Assembly: GCF_015354505.1 (NCBI RefSeq)
Contig: NZ_JACAFP010000010.1
Coordinates: forward strand, 148,154-212,153
Direction: 5' to 3'
Length of the DNA: 64,000 bases
Source of the DNA: Microbacterium sp. UFMG61
GTDB lineage: Bacteria; Actinomycetota; Actinomycetes; Actinomycetales; Microbacteriaceae
This document shows, piece by piece, positions 43,337 through 52,375 of this stretch (within the stretch, counting starts at the first letter, position 1; every line of letters starts with the position of its first letter). Below the pieces are notes generated by a model. It had not been told where the DNA came from and ran no database searches. It saw nothing but the letters and a program-made list of their open reading frames with translations. A program made the translations under genes and the position numbers.

Positions 43337-44779
43337 CTACTTCGCGGCAGTCGCCTCGACGGGCTTCTTCGCCGTGGCCTTCTTGACCGGCGGCTCCGCC
43401 TTCGCGGCCGGAGCTGCGGTCGGCGCCGGGGCGTCGGCCGCAGGACGCGGACGCGCGGCGAACTCCTCGAAGACGTAGCGCGGGTTCTGCACGGTCTCGA
43501 GGTTCACCAGGTCGCGGCCGAGCCACAGGTTGTTCCACCACCCCCACACCACACGGAACTTGCGCTCCCACGTCGGCATCGCGAGGCCGTGGTAACCACG
43601 GTGCGCGACCCAGGCGACGAAACCCTTGAGCGCGATCTTTCCGGACTGGAAGACACCGTTGTAGAGACCGAGGCCCGCGACGGCGCCGAGGTTCTTGTGG
43701 AAGTACTCCTTCGGGTCCTCACCGCGCAGCACGGCGACGAGGTTCTTCGCGAGCAGCTTCGCCTGACGCACCGCGTGCTGAGCGTTCGGCACGCAGAAGC
43801 CGCCGACACCGCCACCCGAGAGGTCGGGCACTGCCGAGACGTCGCCGGCTGCCCAGGCACCCTCGACGAATGCCTCAGGCGTGCCGACGCGCAGATCTGC
43901 ACGGGTCTGGATGCGACCGCGCTCTTCGATCGGGAGGTCGCCGCCGCGCACGACGGTCGGGTTCGCCATGACGCCGGCGGTCCAGACGATGAGGTCGGTC
44001 GGGATGACCTCGCCCGTGGAGAGTTCGACGTTGCCGTCGACGGCGCTGGTGAGCTGCGTGTCGAGGTGCACGTTGGCACCGCGCTTCGCGAGGTCCTTGA
44101 GCACCCACTCGCTCGTCTGCAGCGAGACCTCGGGCATGATGCGGCCCATCGCCTCGATGAGGTGGAAGTGCGTGTCCTCGAAGCTCAGCTGCGGGTACTT
44201 CGAGACCAGCGAAGAAGCGAGCGAGCGCAGCTCCGCGAAGACCTCGATACCGGCGAAGCCACCGCCGACCACGACGACCGAGAGCAGACGGTCGCGCTCG
44301 GGGCCTGCGGGCAGCGAAGCGGCCTTGTCGAAGTTCGACATGAGACGGTCACGGATCGCGACGGCCTCTTCGATCGTCTTGAGGCCGATCGCGTTGTCGG
44401 CGATGCCCGGGATCGGGAAGGTGCGCGAGACGGCACCGGCCGTCACGACGATCTGGTCGTACGCGAACTCGTACGGGTCGCCCACGGGAGGGGTGATCGT
44501 CGCGACCTTCTCGGCGTGGTTGATGCCCGTCACCTTGGCGGTGAGGACGTTCGTGCGCTTGAGGTGACGACGGTGCGCGACCACCGAGTGGCGGGCTTCG
44601 ATCGAGCCGGCGGCCACCTCGGGGAGGAACGGCTGGTACGTCATGTACGGCAGCGGGTCGACCATGGTGACGTCTGCTTCACCCTTGCGAAGGTGCTTCT
44701 CCAGCTTCCACGCCGTGTAGAAGCCTGCATAGCCTCCACCGACGATCAGAATCTTGGGCACAGTGCTGTTCTGAGGCAC
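43337..44779 (-). CDS. ndh: Type II NADH dehydrogenase (NDH-2)
   Basis: A 480-residue FAD-dependent NADH:quinone oxidoreductase of the respiratory chain that does not pump protons. FAD-binding GGGYAGF is at 14-20, the NAD-binding GGGFAGIEVFAEL near 170, and the conserved AAGDVSAVPDLSGGGVGGFCVPNAQHAVRQAK near 310-345. The C-terminal amphipathic membrane anchor (AWVAHRGYHGLAMPTWERKFRVV) is followed by an extra Ala/Pro/Lys tail of about 45 residues. GTG 44779 has GAGGAG upstream. Confidence 0.95.
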   Translation of the reverse strand: MPQNSTVPKILIVGGGYAGFYTAWKLEKHLRKGEADVTMVDPLPYMTYQPFLPEVAAGSIEARHSVVAHRRHLKRTNVLTAKVTGINHAEKVATITPPVGDPYEFAYDQIVVTAGAVSRTFPIPGIADNAIGLKTIEEAVAIRDRLMSNFDKAASLPAGPERDRLLSVVVVGGGFAGIEVFAELRSLASSLVSKYPQLSFEDTHFHLIEAMGRIMPEVSLQTSEWVLKDLAKRGANVHLDTQLTSAVDGNVELSTGEVIPTDLIVWTAGVMANPTVVRGGDLPIEERGRIQTRADLRVGTPEAFVEGAWAAGDVSAVPDLSGGGVGGFCVPNAQHAVRQAKLLAKNLVAVLRGEDPKEYFHKNLGAVAGLGLYNGVFQSGKIALKGFVAWVAHRGYHGLAMPTWERKFRVVWGWWNNLWLGRDLVNLETVQNPRYVFEEFAARPRPAADAPAPTAAPAAKAEPPVKKATAKKPVEATAAK

Positions 44780-44800
44780 AGGGGAACAACTCCTCGGGAG

Positions 44801-46105
44801 TCAGGGATGTGGCGTGCGAGCGCGCGCCGATCGGATGCGCCGGGCAGCTGCGGTGACGCCAAGCGCTACCAGGATACCAGGGACCGTGAGCGCGATGAGC
44901 GGCAGGGTACCGTAACGCAGTGAATCAGCGCTGGGAAGCAACGGTGAACCCGGCTCGGTCGGGGCGTCTGCGGCAGGCAGCGGCGGAATCGTCACCGGCG
45001 TCACGGTGGGCACGGGCTGCGGCTCGGACTCCGCGCGGCGGAAGAGCCGGACCCATTCCGCGAGGTCGCCCATGGGATTCGAGTCGACCGCCGGGACGTC
45101 CGAGCTGATCGCCGCCTCGGCATCGATGAGCCCGTACCCGTAGAGCGGGTCGGGCGTGCGCGTCATGCCCTCGACGGGGATGGCGGTGCGGATGATGCGG
45201 TTGATGACGTTGGCCGCGTCGAGATCGGGGTGCGCGGATCGGATCAGCGCGGCGATGCCGGCCACGATCGGCGCCGCGCCGCTCGTGCCGCTCCATCGGG
45301 CCACGTCGCCGTCCGCCGAGACGCCGCGCAGCCCCTCGCTCGGCGCGGCGATGCCGATCGTGATGCCCTGGGTCGAGGCCTCGAGGCTCGCGGTTCCCGT
45401 CTGATCGACGCCACCCACGGTCAGCACGCCGGGGATCGTCGCCGGAGCACCGATGATGTTGGTCCCGCTCCCCCTGTTGCCCGCGGCGACGACGACCACG
45501 ACGTCGTGCTCGAACGCGTACAGGAAGGCGTCGTCCCAACTCGGGTCCCAATCGAGGGTGTTGGTCGTGAAGGAGAGGTTGATGATGTCGGCGCCGTTGT
45601 CGACGGCCCAGCGCATGCCCTTGGCGACCTGCTCGGTGAACGGCACGCGCGCCGCCGCGCCGAATCCCACCGAGATCGACAGGAGGTTCGCCTCAGGGGC
45701 GACGCCGATCATGCCCGTACCGTCCGCGGCGCCTCGTCCTGCGGCCAACGACCCGACCCAGGAGCCGTGGTTGCCGTCGATCGCGCCGAGCGGCGTGCGG
45801 CCGTCGGGCGTCCCCGTGCCGGACACGTCGGTGCCGCCGATCACCGCCTGATCGAAGACCCCGGGCACGCTCGCGATGCCCGTGTCGATCACGGCGATCG
45901 TCACGCCCTTCCCGCGCGTCGTGTGCCAGGCGTCGCGGATTCCCGCGCCGTCGAGCCAGTACTCCGATGCGCGAACGGGGTCGGAGGGATCGTCAGGAAC
46001 GGGTGGAGGTGTCGGAGTGGGCGACGCCGTCGAACCGAGGAGCAGCACGGATGCCAGGACCGCCGCGATCGCGACGGCGCCACGGAGCATCCGGCGCGGC
46101 CTCAT
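44801..46105 (-). CDS. Membrane-anchored subtilisin-like serine protease (S8, mycosin-like)
   Basis: A 434-residue exported protease. Signal peptide at about 1-30; the S8 triad is Asp74 (AVIDTGI), His113 (NHGSWVG) and Ser275 (GTSGAAPI), with the oxyanion Asn in AAGNRGSGT. A Pro-rich linker (about 365-395) and a C-terminal transmembrane helix with an Arg-rich end (LPLIALTVPGILVALGV, ARRIRSARAR) anchor it facing outward, as in mycosins. No type VII secretion genes are in the window. The ATG overlaps the DUF501 stop (ATGA). Confidence 0.9.
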   Translation of the reverse strand: MRPRRMLRGAVAIAAVLASVLLLGSTASPTPTPPPVPDDPSDPVRASEYWLDGAGIRDAWHTTRGKGVTIAVIDTGIASVPGVFDQAVIGGTDVSGTGTPDGRTPLGAIDGNHGSWVGSLAAGRGAADGTGMIGVAPEANLLSISVGFGAAARVPFTEQVAKGMRWAVDNGADIINLSFTTNTLDWDPSWDDAFLYAFEHDVVVVVAAGNRGSGTNIIGAPATIPGVLTVGGVDQTGTASLEASTQGITIGIAAPSEGLRGVSADGDVARWSGTSGAAPIVAGIAALIRSAHPDLDAANVINRIIRTAIPVEGMTRTPDPLYGYGLIDAEAAISSDVPAVDSNPMGDLAEWVRLFRRAESEPQPVPTVTPVTIPPLPAADAPTEPGSPLLPSADSLRYGTLPLIALTVPGILVALGVTAAARRIRSARARTPHP

Positions 46106-46644
46106 GCCGACGAGTCCTCGACCTCACGCACGGCAGCGCCGGGGGCCTCGCAGCGGCAGCGGTCGGGCGACCATGAGGACCGCTCGAGCGCCCGGTCCCC
46201 GATCGGGTTCACGCCGGGACCGGCAGCGAGAGCATGTCCCGCCAGCGCGTGCAGGCACTTGACGCGTGTCGGCATGCCGCCGGCGGAGATGCCGTCGATC
46301 TCGCTGACGTCACCGAACTGTGCACGATCGGCGAGATACGCCTCGTGCGCCGAGAGGTAGGCTGCCGCGACGTCCGCGTCGTCGGCGAGCAGGGCCGCCA
46401 GCTCGGGCATCACCTGCGTCGCCTCGAGCGTCGACATCGCCGCCGTCGCCGCCGGATGGGTCAGGTAGTAGAAGGTGGGGAAGGGCGTGCCGTCAGGCAG
46501 CCGAGGCGTCGTCGCGACGACGGTGGGGTTGCCGCAGACGCACCGTGCGGCGATTCCGACGACACCGCGTGCGGGCCGCCCCAACTGGGCCGACACCACG
46601 GCGAGCTCGGCGGTCGTGGGGGCAGCGAAAGGCGGGGTGGTCAC
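46102..46644 (-). CDS. DUF501 family protein
   Basis: A 180-residue protein with the DUF501 pattern: LGRPARGVVGIAARCVCGNPTVVATTPRLPDGTPFPTFYYLTHP (residues 22-65), SEIDGISAGGMPTRVKCLHALAGHALAAG (116-144), then NPIGDRAL. Cysteines at CVCG, VKCLHAL and DRCRCE suggest a metal site. The family always sits near enolase and septum genes in actinobacteria and its role is unknown. GTG 46644 has TACGCT six bases upstream, so it also has its own promoter inside the operon. Confidence 0.9.
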   Translation of the reverse strand: MTTPPFAAPTTAELAVVSAQLGRPARGVVGIAARCVCGNPTVVATTPRLPDGTPFPTFYYLTHPAATAAMSTLEATQVMPELAALLADDADVAAAYLSAHEAYLADRAQFGDVSEIDGISAGGMPTRVKCLHALAGHALAAGPGVNPIGDRALERSSWSPDRCRCEAPGAAVREVEDSSA

Positions 46645-46650
46645 CCGTCC

Positions 46651-46656
46651 AGCGTA
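46651..46656 (-). promoter_or_regulatory. Leaderless-type -10 box (TACGCT)
   Basis: TACGCT ends six bases before GTG 46644, within the eno - septum - DUF501 gene string. Confidence 0.5.
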
Positions 46657-46705
46657 CGGGAGACGACCGAGAGGATGCTCGAAGCGAGCCGCCGGCACCG
46701 CCGCG

Positions 46706-47248
46706 TCACTCGCCGACGACGGCGGTGTCGCTGAGTCCTGCAGCCGTCAGACTGCGCAGCAGCTGGTGCATCCAGTCCGACGGGGTCTCTTCGAGCGTGT
46801 CACTGACCGGCGCCTGCTCCTGCGGGAGGGCGGCGGGGTCGATGTCGTTGTCGATGAGGTAGACGACCTCCCCCGGCTTCACGTAGTAGAGACGCTCGCG
46901 GGCCTGGGTCGTGATGTACGCGGGATCACTCCAGCGTTCGCGCTCGTTCTCGAGCGCAGTGATCTCGTCCTGCGAGACCTGGATCGAGTTCTCGAGAGCC
47001 GCGATCTTCTGCCGCTGGTCGATGAACGTTCCGAGCGTCGGGACGAGCACCCACGCCCCCAGCACCACGAGCGACAGCATGATGACCGAGAACGCGGACA
47101 GGCGGATGCCGGAGGCCCACTCTCGCACATCGACACGGCGCTCGGACGCGGCAGCGGAACGAGCAGGTCGCGAGGATCCGGATCGCGCGGAAGTCCCCGG
47201 CCGAGGCGTGCCCGGAGACGCCGAAGGAGGAGCCGGTCGTCGTGCCAC
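46706..47248 (-). CDS. Septum formation initiator (FtsB/DivIC-like)
   Basis: A 180-residue division protein. A long basic Ser/Pro/Arg-rich cytoplasmic N terminus (1-48) precedes one transmembrane helix (about 50-72, LSAFSVIMLSLVVLGAWVLVPTL) and a coiled coil (QKIAALENSIQVSQDEITALENERERW) followed by the conserved YITTQARERLYYVKPGEVVY and an acidic tail. GGAGGAGGA precedes GTG 47248. It sits 51 bases after eno, the usual actinobacterial order. Confidence 0.92.
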   Translation of the reverse strand: MARRPAPPSASPGTPRPGTSARSGSSRPARSAAASERRVDVREWASGIRLSAFSVIMLSLVVLGAWVLVPTLGTFIDQRQKIAALENSIQVSQDEITALENERERWSDPAYITTQARERLYYVKPGEVVYLIDNDIDPAALPQEQAPVSDTLEETPSDWMHQLLRSLTAAGLSDTAVVGE

Positions 47249-47299
47249 GGCTCCTCCTCCGGGTTCGGCTCAGTGAGCCGGATGAATCGTCGGCTGAAG

Positions 47300-48595
<1,296 letters not shown>

Positions 48596-48680
48596 TCAGA
48601 GAAAAGGTGTGTGGAGCGTCGTCGATCCGCGCCCCAGTCTAGCCCGCCCGAGCGCGAGCCCCGGGGTCGCCCCCGAGTGT

Positions 48681-49340
48681 TCACACCACGACTGCGAGCG
48701 CCACGCCGTCCCAGCCCTTGACCCCCACCGTCTGCAGTGCTGTGGCGTCGAAGCGGGGGTCCTCCCCCAGCATCCGCAGCGCGTCCCTGGTACCGATCAC
48801 TTTCGTGTCGGTGGTGTCCTCGCGGACGATCTCGCCGTCACGGCCGATGTTGTCGAGGACGACCACGGCGCCGGAATGCCCGAGCTTCGCCGCCCAGTCG
48901 AGGTAGATCGTGTTCGATTCCTTGTCGGCGTCGATGAAGACCAGGTCGAAGCCGCCGACCAGGGTCGGCAGCACATCGGCGCCGCGTCCGATGCGGATGT
49001 CCACCCGGTCGCCGACGCCTGCCGCGTCGATGCTCGCCCGCGCCACGGCTGCGTTGTCGGCCTCCGCCTCGACCGTGACGACGCGGCCGTCAGCACCGAC
49101 GGCGCGGGCCAGCCAGATGGTCGAGTAGCCACCCAGCGTCCCGATCTCCAGAACGCGGCGAGCGCCACTGATGCGAGCGAGGAGGTGGAGGAACTTGCCG
49201 CCGACCGGTGCGACCTCGATCTCGGGCAGGCCGGCATCGCGCTGAGCGGTCAGAGCAGCCTCGAGCCCTGGATCGTGGCCGACCAGCAGGTCTGCGAGGT
49301 AGGCGTCGGCATTCGACCAGGCGTCGGGGGTGGAATCCAT
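48681..49340 (-). CDS. SAM-dependent O-methyltransferase (class I, COMT-like)
   Basis: A 219-residue methyltransferase of the catechol O-methyltransferase-like MTF_3 family. Motif I LEIGTLGGYSTIWLARAV is near 66-83, the metal-binding DLVFIDADKESNTIYLDWA near 130-148, and VVVLDNIGRDGEIVRE near 155. Two Asp and one Asn would bind Mg2+. Substrates in the family are phenolic compounds. It is an isolated gene; no clear leaderless box (TTTGCT lies at the right distance but is a poor match). Confidence 0.9.
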   Translation of the reverse strand: MDSTPDAWSNADAYLADLLVGHDPGLEAALTAQRDAGLPEIEVAPVGGKFLHLLARISGARRVLEIGTLGGYSTIWLARAVGADGRVVTVEAEADNAAVARASIDAAGVGDRVDIRIGRGADVLPTLVGGFDLVFIDADKESNTIYLDWAAKLGHSGAVVVLDNIGRDGEIVREDTTDTKVIGTRDALRMLGEDPRFDATALQTVGVKGWDGVALAVVV

Positions 49341-49371
49341 GACCTCAGCAAACCGCGCGGCCCGTGGGGCG

Positions 49372-50322
49372 TCAAGGGGCCGGCGGGCGCTCTCCCCAGC
49401 GAGGGGCGGACAACAGCCGCCCGGGCGCGTCGGCGAGCTCGGGCTGCTGTCGGAACTGACCCGTGACCGCGAGGATCGCGATGACGACGGCGGCCACGAT
49501 CCATCCCGCGACGCCCAATGGCCCGGCGAGTGCGAGGTCGGGCTGCGATGCGGCGAAGAGGATCACGAGTCCGCCCGCCGCGTTCAGAGATCCGTGTGCG
49601 AGCACCGCGGGCCAGATCGAGGCGGACCGCAGGCGCAGCCACCCCAGCAGGATGCCCCAGGCGATGCATCCGCCGATCATGAAGAGAACGCCGGTGATGT
49701 CGGTGCGGCCGAAGTTGTAGCCCAGCAGGATCACCGGGCTGTGCCACAGACCCCAGATCGCTCCGCTGATGAGCAGCGTCGGCCAGGTTCCGAGCGGTCG
49801 CAGCGCGGGGACGAGCCATCCACGCCACCCCAGCTCTTCACCGAAGGCGACGACGCCGTTGATGAGTGCACCCAGCGGGATCATCGCGATCTGCGAGATC
49901 ACCAACAGCTCGATCGGAGGCATCGGTGTGCCCTCCGGAAGCATCTTCGCGAGTTCGGCCGAGAACCCGGCGAACGTCGGATCGAGCTGGATGACCCCCA
50001 GCGCCGCCGCGGCCAGGATGCTGAGGCCCACGAGGAGCGGCGGGGCGAGCCATCCTGCGACCATGAGCCAGATGACTCGCTTGGCCGGGCGCAGCGGCCA
50101 CAGCCCGAGGAATCGCACGCGCTCCCCCGACGACGGCACGCGCAGGGCGAACGTCACGATGACGGCCGCGACGGCAGGAGTGAACATCATCACGGGCAGA
50201 AGCAGCCCTGCGATCGGCTCGGCGAGGCCGTCGCCGAGCCACAGCGGCAGCGCGACCAGCCAAGCGAGTCCGCATGCGAGAACAGTGAAGGCGATGATGG
50301 CGGCGACGCGGATGCGGGTCAT
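49372..50322 (-). CDS. CPBP family intramembrane metalloprotease
   Basis: A 316-residue membrane protein with about eight helices. The CPBP (CAAX protease and bacteriocin-processing) motifs are complete: EELGWRG near 158-164, HSPVILLGYN near 195 and HGSLNAAGG near 245, carrying the metal-binding Glu and His residues. Members cleave prenylated or other membrane substrates. GAGGAG precedes the ATG; just upstream is a TCTG microsatellite. It lies downstream of the DUF1648 gene on the same strand by 67 bases. Confidence 0.9.
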   Translation of the reverse strand: MTRIRVAAIIAFTVLACGLAWLVALPLWLGDGLAEPIAGLLLPVMMFTPAVAAVIVTFALRVPSSGERVRFLGLWPLRPAKRVIWLMVAGWLAPPLLVGLSILAAAALGVIQLDPTFAGFSAELAKMLPEGTPMPPIELLVISQIAMIPLGALINGVVAFGEELGWRGWLVPALRPLGTWPTLLISGAIWGLWHSPVILLGYNFGRTDITGVLFMIGGCIAWGILLGWLRLRSASIWPAVLAHGSLNAAGGLVILFAASQPDLALAGPLGVAGWIVAAVVIAILAVTGQFRQQPELADAPGRLLSAPRWGERPPAP

Positions 50323-50340
50323 GATGCTCTCCTCGATCGA

Positions 50341-50359
50341 TCTGTCTGTCTGTCTGTCT
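50341..50359 (-). repeat. TCTG tetranucleotide microsatellite (4.75 copies)
   Basis: TCTG is repeated four times followed by TCT, 18 bases upstream of the CPBP protease ATG and just ahead of its ribosome binding site. Copy-number change would alter promoter or leader spacing. Confidence 0.85.
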
Positions 50360-50389
50360 ACGTGCGAGTTCTGGCGGTGCGGTGCGCTG

Positions 50390-51409
50390 TCAGCGCTGCG
50401 TGGCGGCGGCCAGGACGGATGCGGCGGTGGCCGCGTCGTCGACTGTGACCACGAACACCCGCCCGTTCGTGCGGGTCACCTCGACCGCGTCCCCCTTGCG
50501 GAGCACGATCCCGCGACGACCGTCCACACCGAAGCGGTAGCCCCATCCTCCGAACTCGGCGAAAGGGTCGACCTGAACCGCGCGTGCGCCGGCGATCTCG
50601 TCGGCGGCGATCTCGAGTCGGGGCCATCCGGCCACGGAGCGCACCCGAAGGCCGGCGGCGCTGGCACGGACGCGGAAGCTGAGACCGGTGATGACCAGCG
50701 CGACGAGCACCAGCGCGACGGCGGCGATGATCCACCCCGCGGCGATGCCCTGAGCCAGGAGAAGCACGCTCATGGCGACCACGATGAAGACAGCGCTGCC
50801 GAGCACGACCTGGCCGATGCGTGCGATCGTCACGGTCTTCATCCACACGGCGCGCTCGTGATCGGCCAGGGGCAGCGGCGTCGTAGGCTCTCCCGACGAA
50901 TCGGGAGAGACCGGAGCCGAGGGCTGCAGGAACCATCCCGCGACGCCGAGTCCCGCCAAGACGACGAGGAAGACGGGCACCCATGGGGTGATGTCGGCGG
51001 CATCCGCCGCGTCGTCGAGCCCGCGCTGCGCGGCGGTGGAGACGATCGCGAGGATCGACATCAGGCCCGCCTCACCGAGGCTCGCGGCGCCGAGCAGTCG
51101 TGCCGTGGAGGACCACTGCGGCTGCGGGACCGGTGCTGCAGCGCCCCGCTGAGGGAGCCGATGGGAGAACAGCGCGATGAAGGCGAACAGAAGCACGGTA
51201 CCGCCGCCGATACCGATGAGGAGAGCGAGAGGCATCCATGGCGGGCCGAAGCCGTCGGCCCCGTCTGGACCCCAGTGGATCGCGGCCGGGTCAGGCACGT
51301 CGGGGAGCCATGCGATCACGACGATGCTCGAGAGCGCGATGAGGACCAGCGGGAGGATCACCCCCACCCACCAGAAGGCGGTGCGGGCTCTGCGGATCTC
51401 GGGGGTCAT
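50390..51409 (-). CDS. DUF1648 domain membrane protein
   Basis: A 339-residue membrane protein with seven hydrophobic stretches. The DUF1648 motif is in the first 50 residues (IAWLPDVPDPAAIHWGPDGADGFG), followed by membrane segments; the C-terminal 100 residues form a soluble domain ending in TRTNGRVFVVTVDD. This family usually travels with a GntR/YtrA-type regulator, as here, and may be under its control. The ATG overlaps the regulator stop (ATGA). Confidence 0.85.
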   Translation of the reverse strand: MTPEIRRARTAFWWVGVILPLVLIALSSIVVIAWLPDVPDPAAIHWGPDGADGFGPPWMPLALLIGIGGGTVLLFAFIALFSHRLPQRGAAAPVPQPQWSSTARLLGAASLGEAGLMSILAIVSTAAQRGLDDAADAADITPWVPVFLVVLAGLGVAGWFLQPSAPVSPDSSGEPTTPLPLADHERAVWMKTVTIARIGQVVLGSAVFIVVAMSVLLLAQGIAAGWIIAAVALVLVALVITGLSFRVRASAAGLRVRSVAGWPRLEIAADEIAGARAVQVDPFAEFGGWGYRFGVDGRRGIVLRKGDAVEVTRTNGRVFVVTVDDAATAASVLAAATQR

Positions 51410-51756
51410 ACGTCGGTCTCCGTGATGAGGGCGGCCAGGGTCGTGGGCGAGACGCCGAGGGAGGCGGCGCGAGCGACGAGCGCGGTGATGTCCTGCGAGA
51501 GCTCGGCCAGAGGTGCGGCGGAGGCTGCGACCACCGCTCCCCTGCCGCGACGAAGGTCGATCAACCCCTCGTCTCGGAGCTGCTGATAGGCGCGGAGCAC
51601 CGTGTGCAGGTTGATCTCGAGGGCGTCGGCCAGCTCGCGCGCGGCAGGCAGGCGATCGCCGGGACCGAGCCGCCCGGTCAGGACGTCGGCCCGGACGGAC
51701 GCCGCGACCTGGTCGAAGAGCGGCCGCGCACTGTCGGCGTCGATTCGAATCAGCAT
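51406..51756 (-). CDS. GntR-family regulator (YtrA-like, short form)
   Basis: A 116-residue repressor with an N-terminal winged helix (PLFDQVAASVRADVLTGRLGPGDRLPAARELADALEINLHTVLRAYQQLRDEGLIDLRRGRG, residues 12-75) and a short helical dimerisation tail. The lack of a ligand domain fits the YtrA subfamily, which often controls adjacent membrane-protein genes. ATG 51756 has GAGGA upstream; an upstream TTG is less likely. A GTTATA-TATAAC palindrome precedes it. Together with the DUF1648 gene it forms an autoregulated unit. Confidence 0.9.
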   Translation of the reverse strand: MLIRIDADSARPLFDQVAASVRADVLTGRLGPGDRLPAARELADALEINLHTVLRAYQQLRDEGLIDLRRGRGAVVAASAAPLAELSQDITALVARAASLGVSPTTLAALITETDV

Positions 51757-51777
51757 CGCGGTCCTCAAATTCTATTA

Positions 51778-51796
51778 GTTATATGAGAACTATAAC
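51778..51796 (-). promoter_or_regulatory. Probable GntR operator
   Basis: A perfect inverted repeat GTTATA-N7-TATAAC lies 22 bases upstream of the GntR ATG in one of the few AT-rich stretches of the window. YtrA-type GntR regulators bind such sites to repress their own operon. Confidence 0.65.
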
Positions 51797-51855
51797 AACT
51801 GTCGGAACCCTCCAGCAAGCTTCGCCTCACTGACCGCGTCGTCCACACTGACCCC

Positions 51856-52326
51856 ATGCGCATCACTCCCCGCCGCCTCGCCCTCGGCATGAGCCTCTGG
51901 ATCCCCAACCTCTTCAGCGGAATACGGATCCGCCGCTTCAGCGAGGACTGGACCCACGCGACCGTCGAGCTGCACGTGAACGTGTTCACCCGCAACTACG
52001 TCAAGACGGCGTTCGGCGGCTCGATGTCGGCGATGACCGATCCCTACTTCTTCATGCTCGTGATGCACCAGCTCGGACGCGACTACGTGGTGTGGGACAC
52101 CCGGGGCGAGATCGAGTTCCTCAAACCCGGCCGCGGCGTGCTCACGGCCGAGTTCGAGGTCAGCAGGGAGCGCGCCGCGGAGATCCGCGAGCGCGCCCAC
52201 GGCGGAGCGAAGGTGCTCGAGTGGTTCGAGACCGTGATCACTGACCGTGAGGGGGACGTGGTCGCCAGGGTGCGGCGCGAGGTGTACATCCGTGAGAAGA
52301 AGCGCGTCACTGCGGCACGAGACTGA
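51856..52326 (+). CDS. DUF4442 family hotdog-fold protein (thioesterase-like)
   Basis: A 156-residue single hotdog domain. The start MRITPRRLALGMSLWIPNLFSGIRIRRFSEDWTHATVELHVNVFTRNYVKTAFGGSMSAM is the DUF4442 pattern (residues 1-60), with the central FGGSMSAMTDPYFF helix. Relatives are acyl-CoA thioesterases, but no catalytic Asp or Glu is certain. The ATG at 51856 is divergent from the gntR unit; CACACT six bases upstream is a poor -10 match. Confidence 0.83.
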   Translation: MRITPRRLALGMSLWIPNLFSGIRIRRFSEDWTHATVELHVNVFTRNYVKTAFGGSMSAMTDPYFFMLVMHQLGRDYVVWDTRGEIEFLKPGRGVLTAEFEVSRERAAEIRERAHGGAKVLEWFETVITDREGDVVARVRREVYIREKKRVTAARD

Positions 52327-52375
52327 TCCCCGAGGACGACACCTGTCGTTCACTCCGGCGTGCGACGATGACGGG

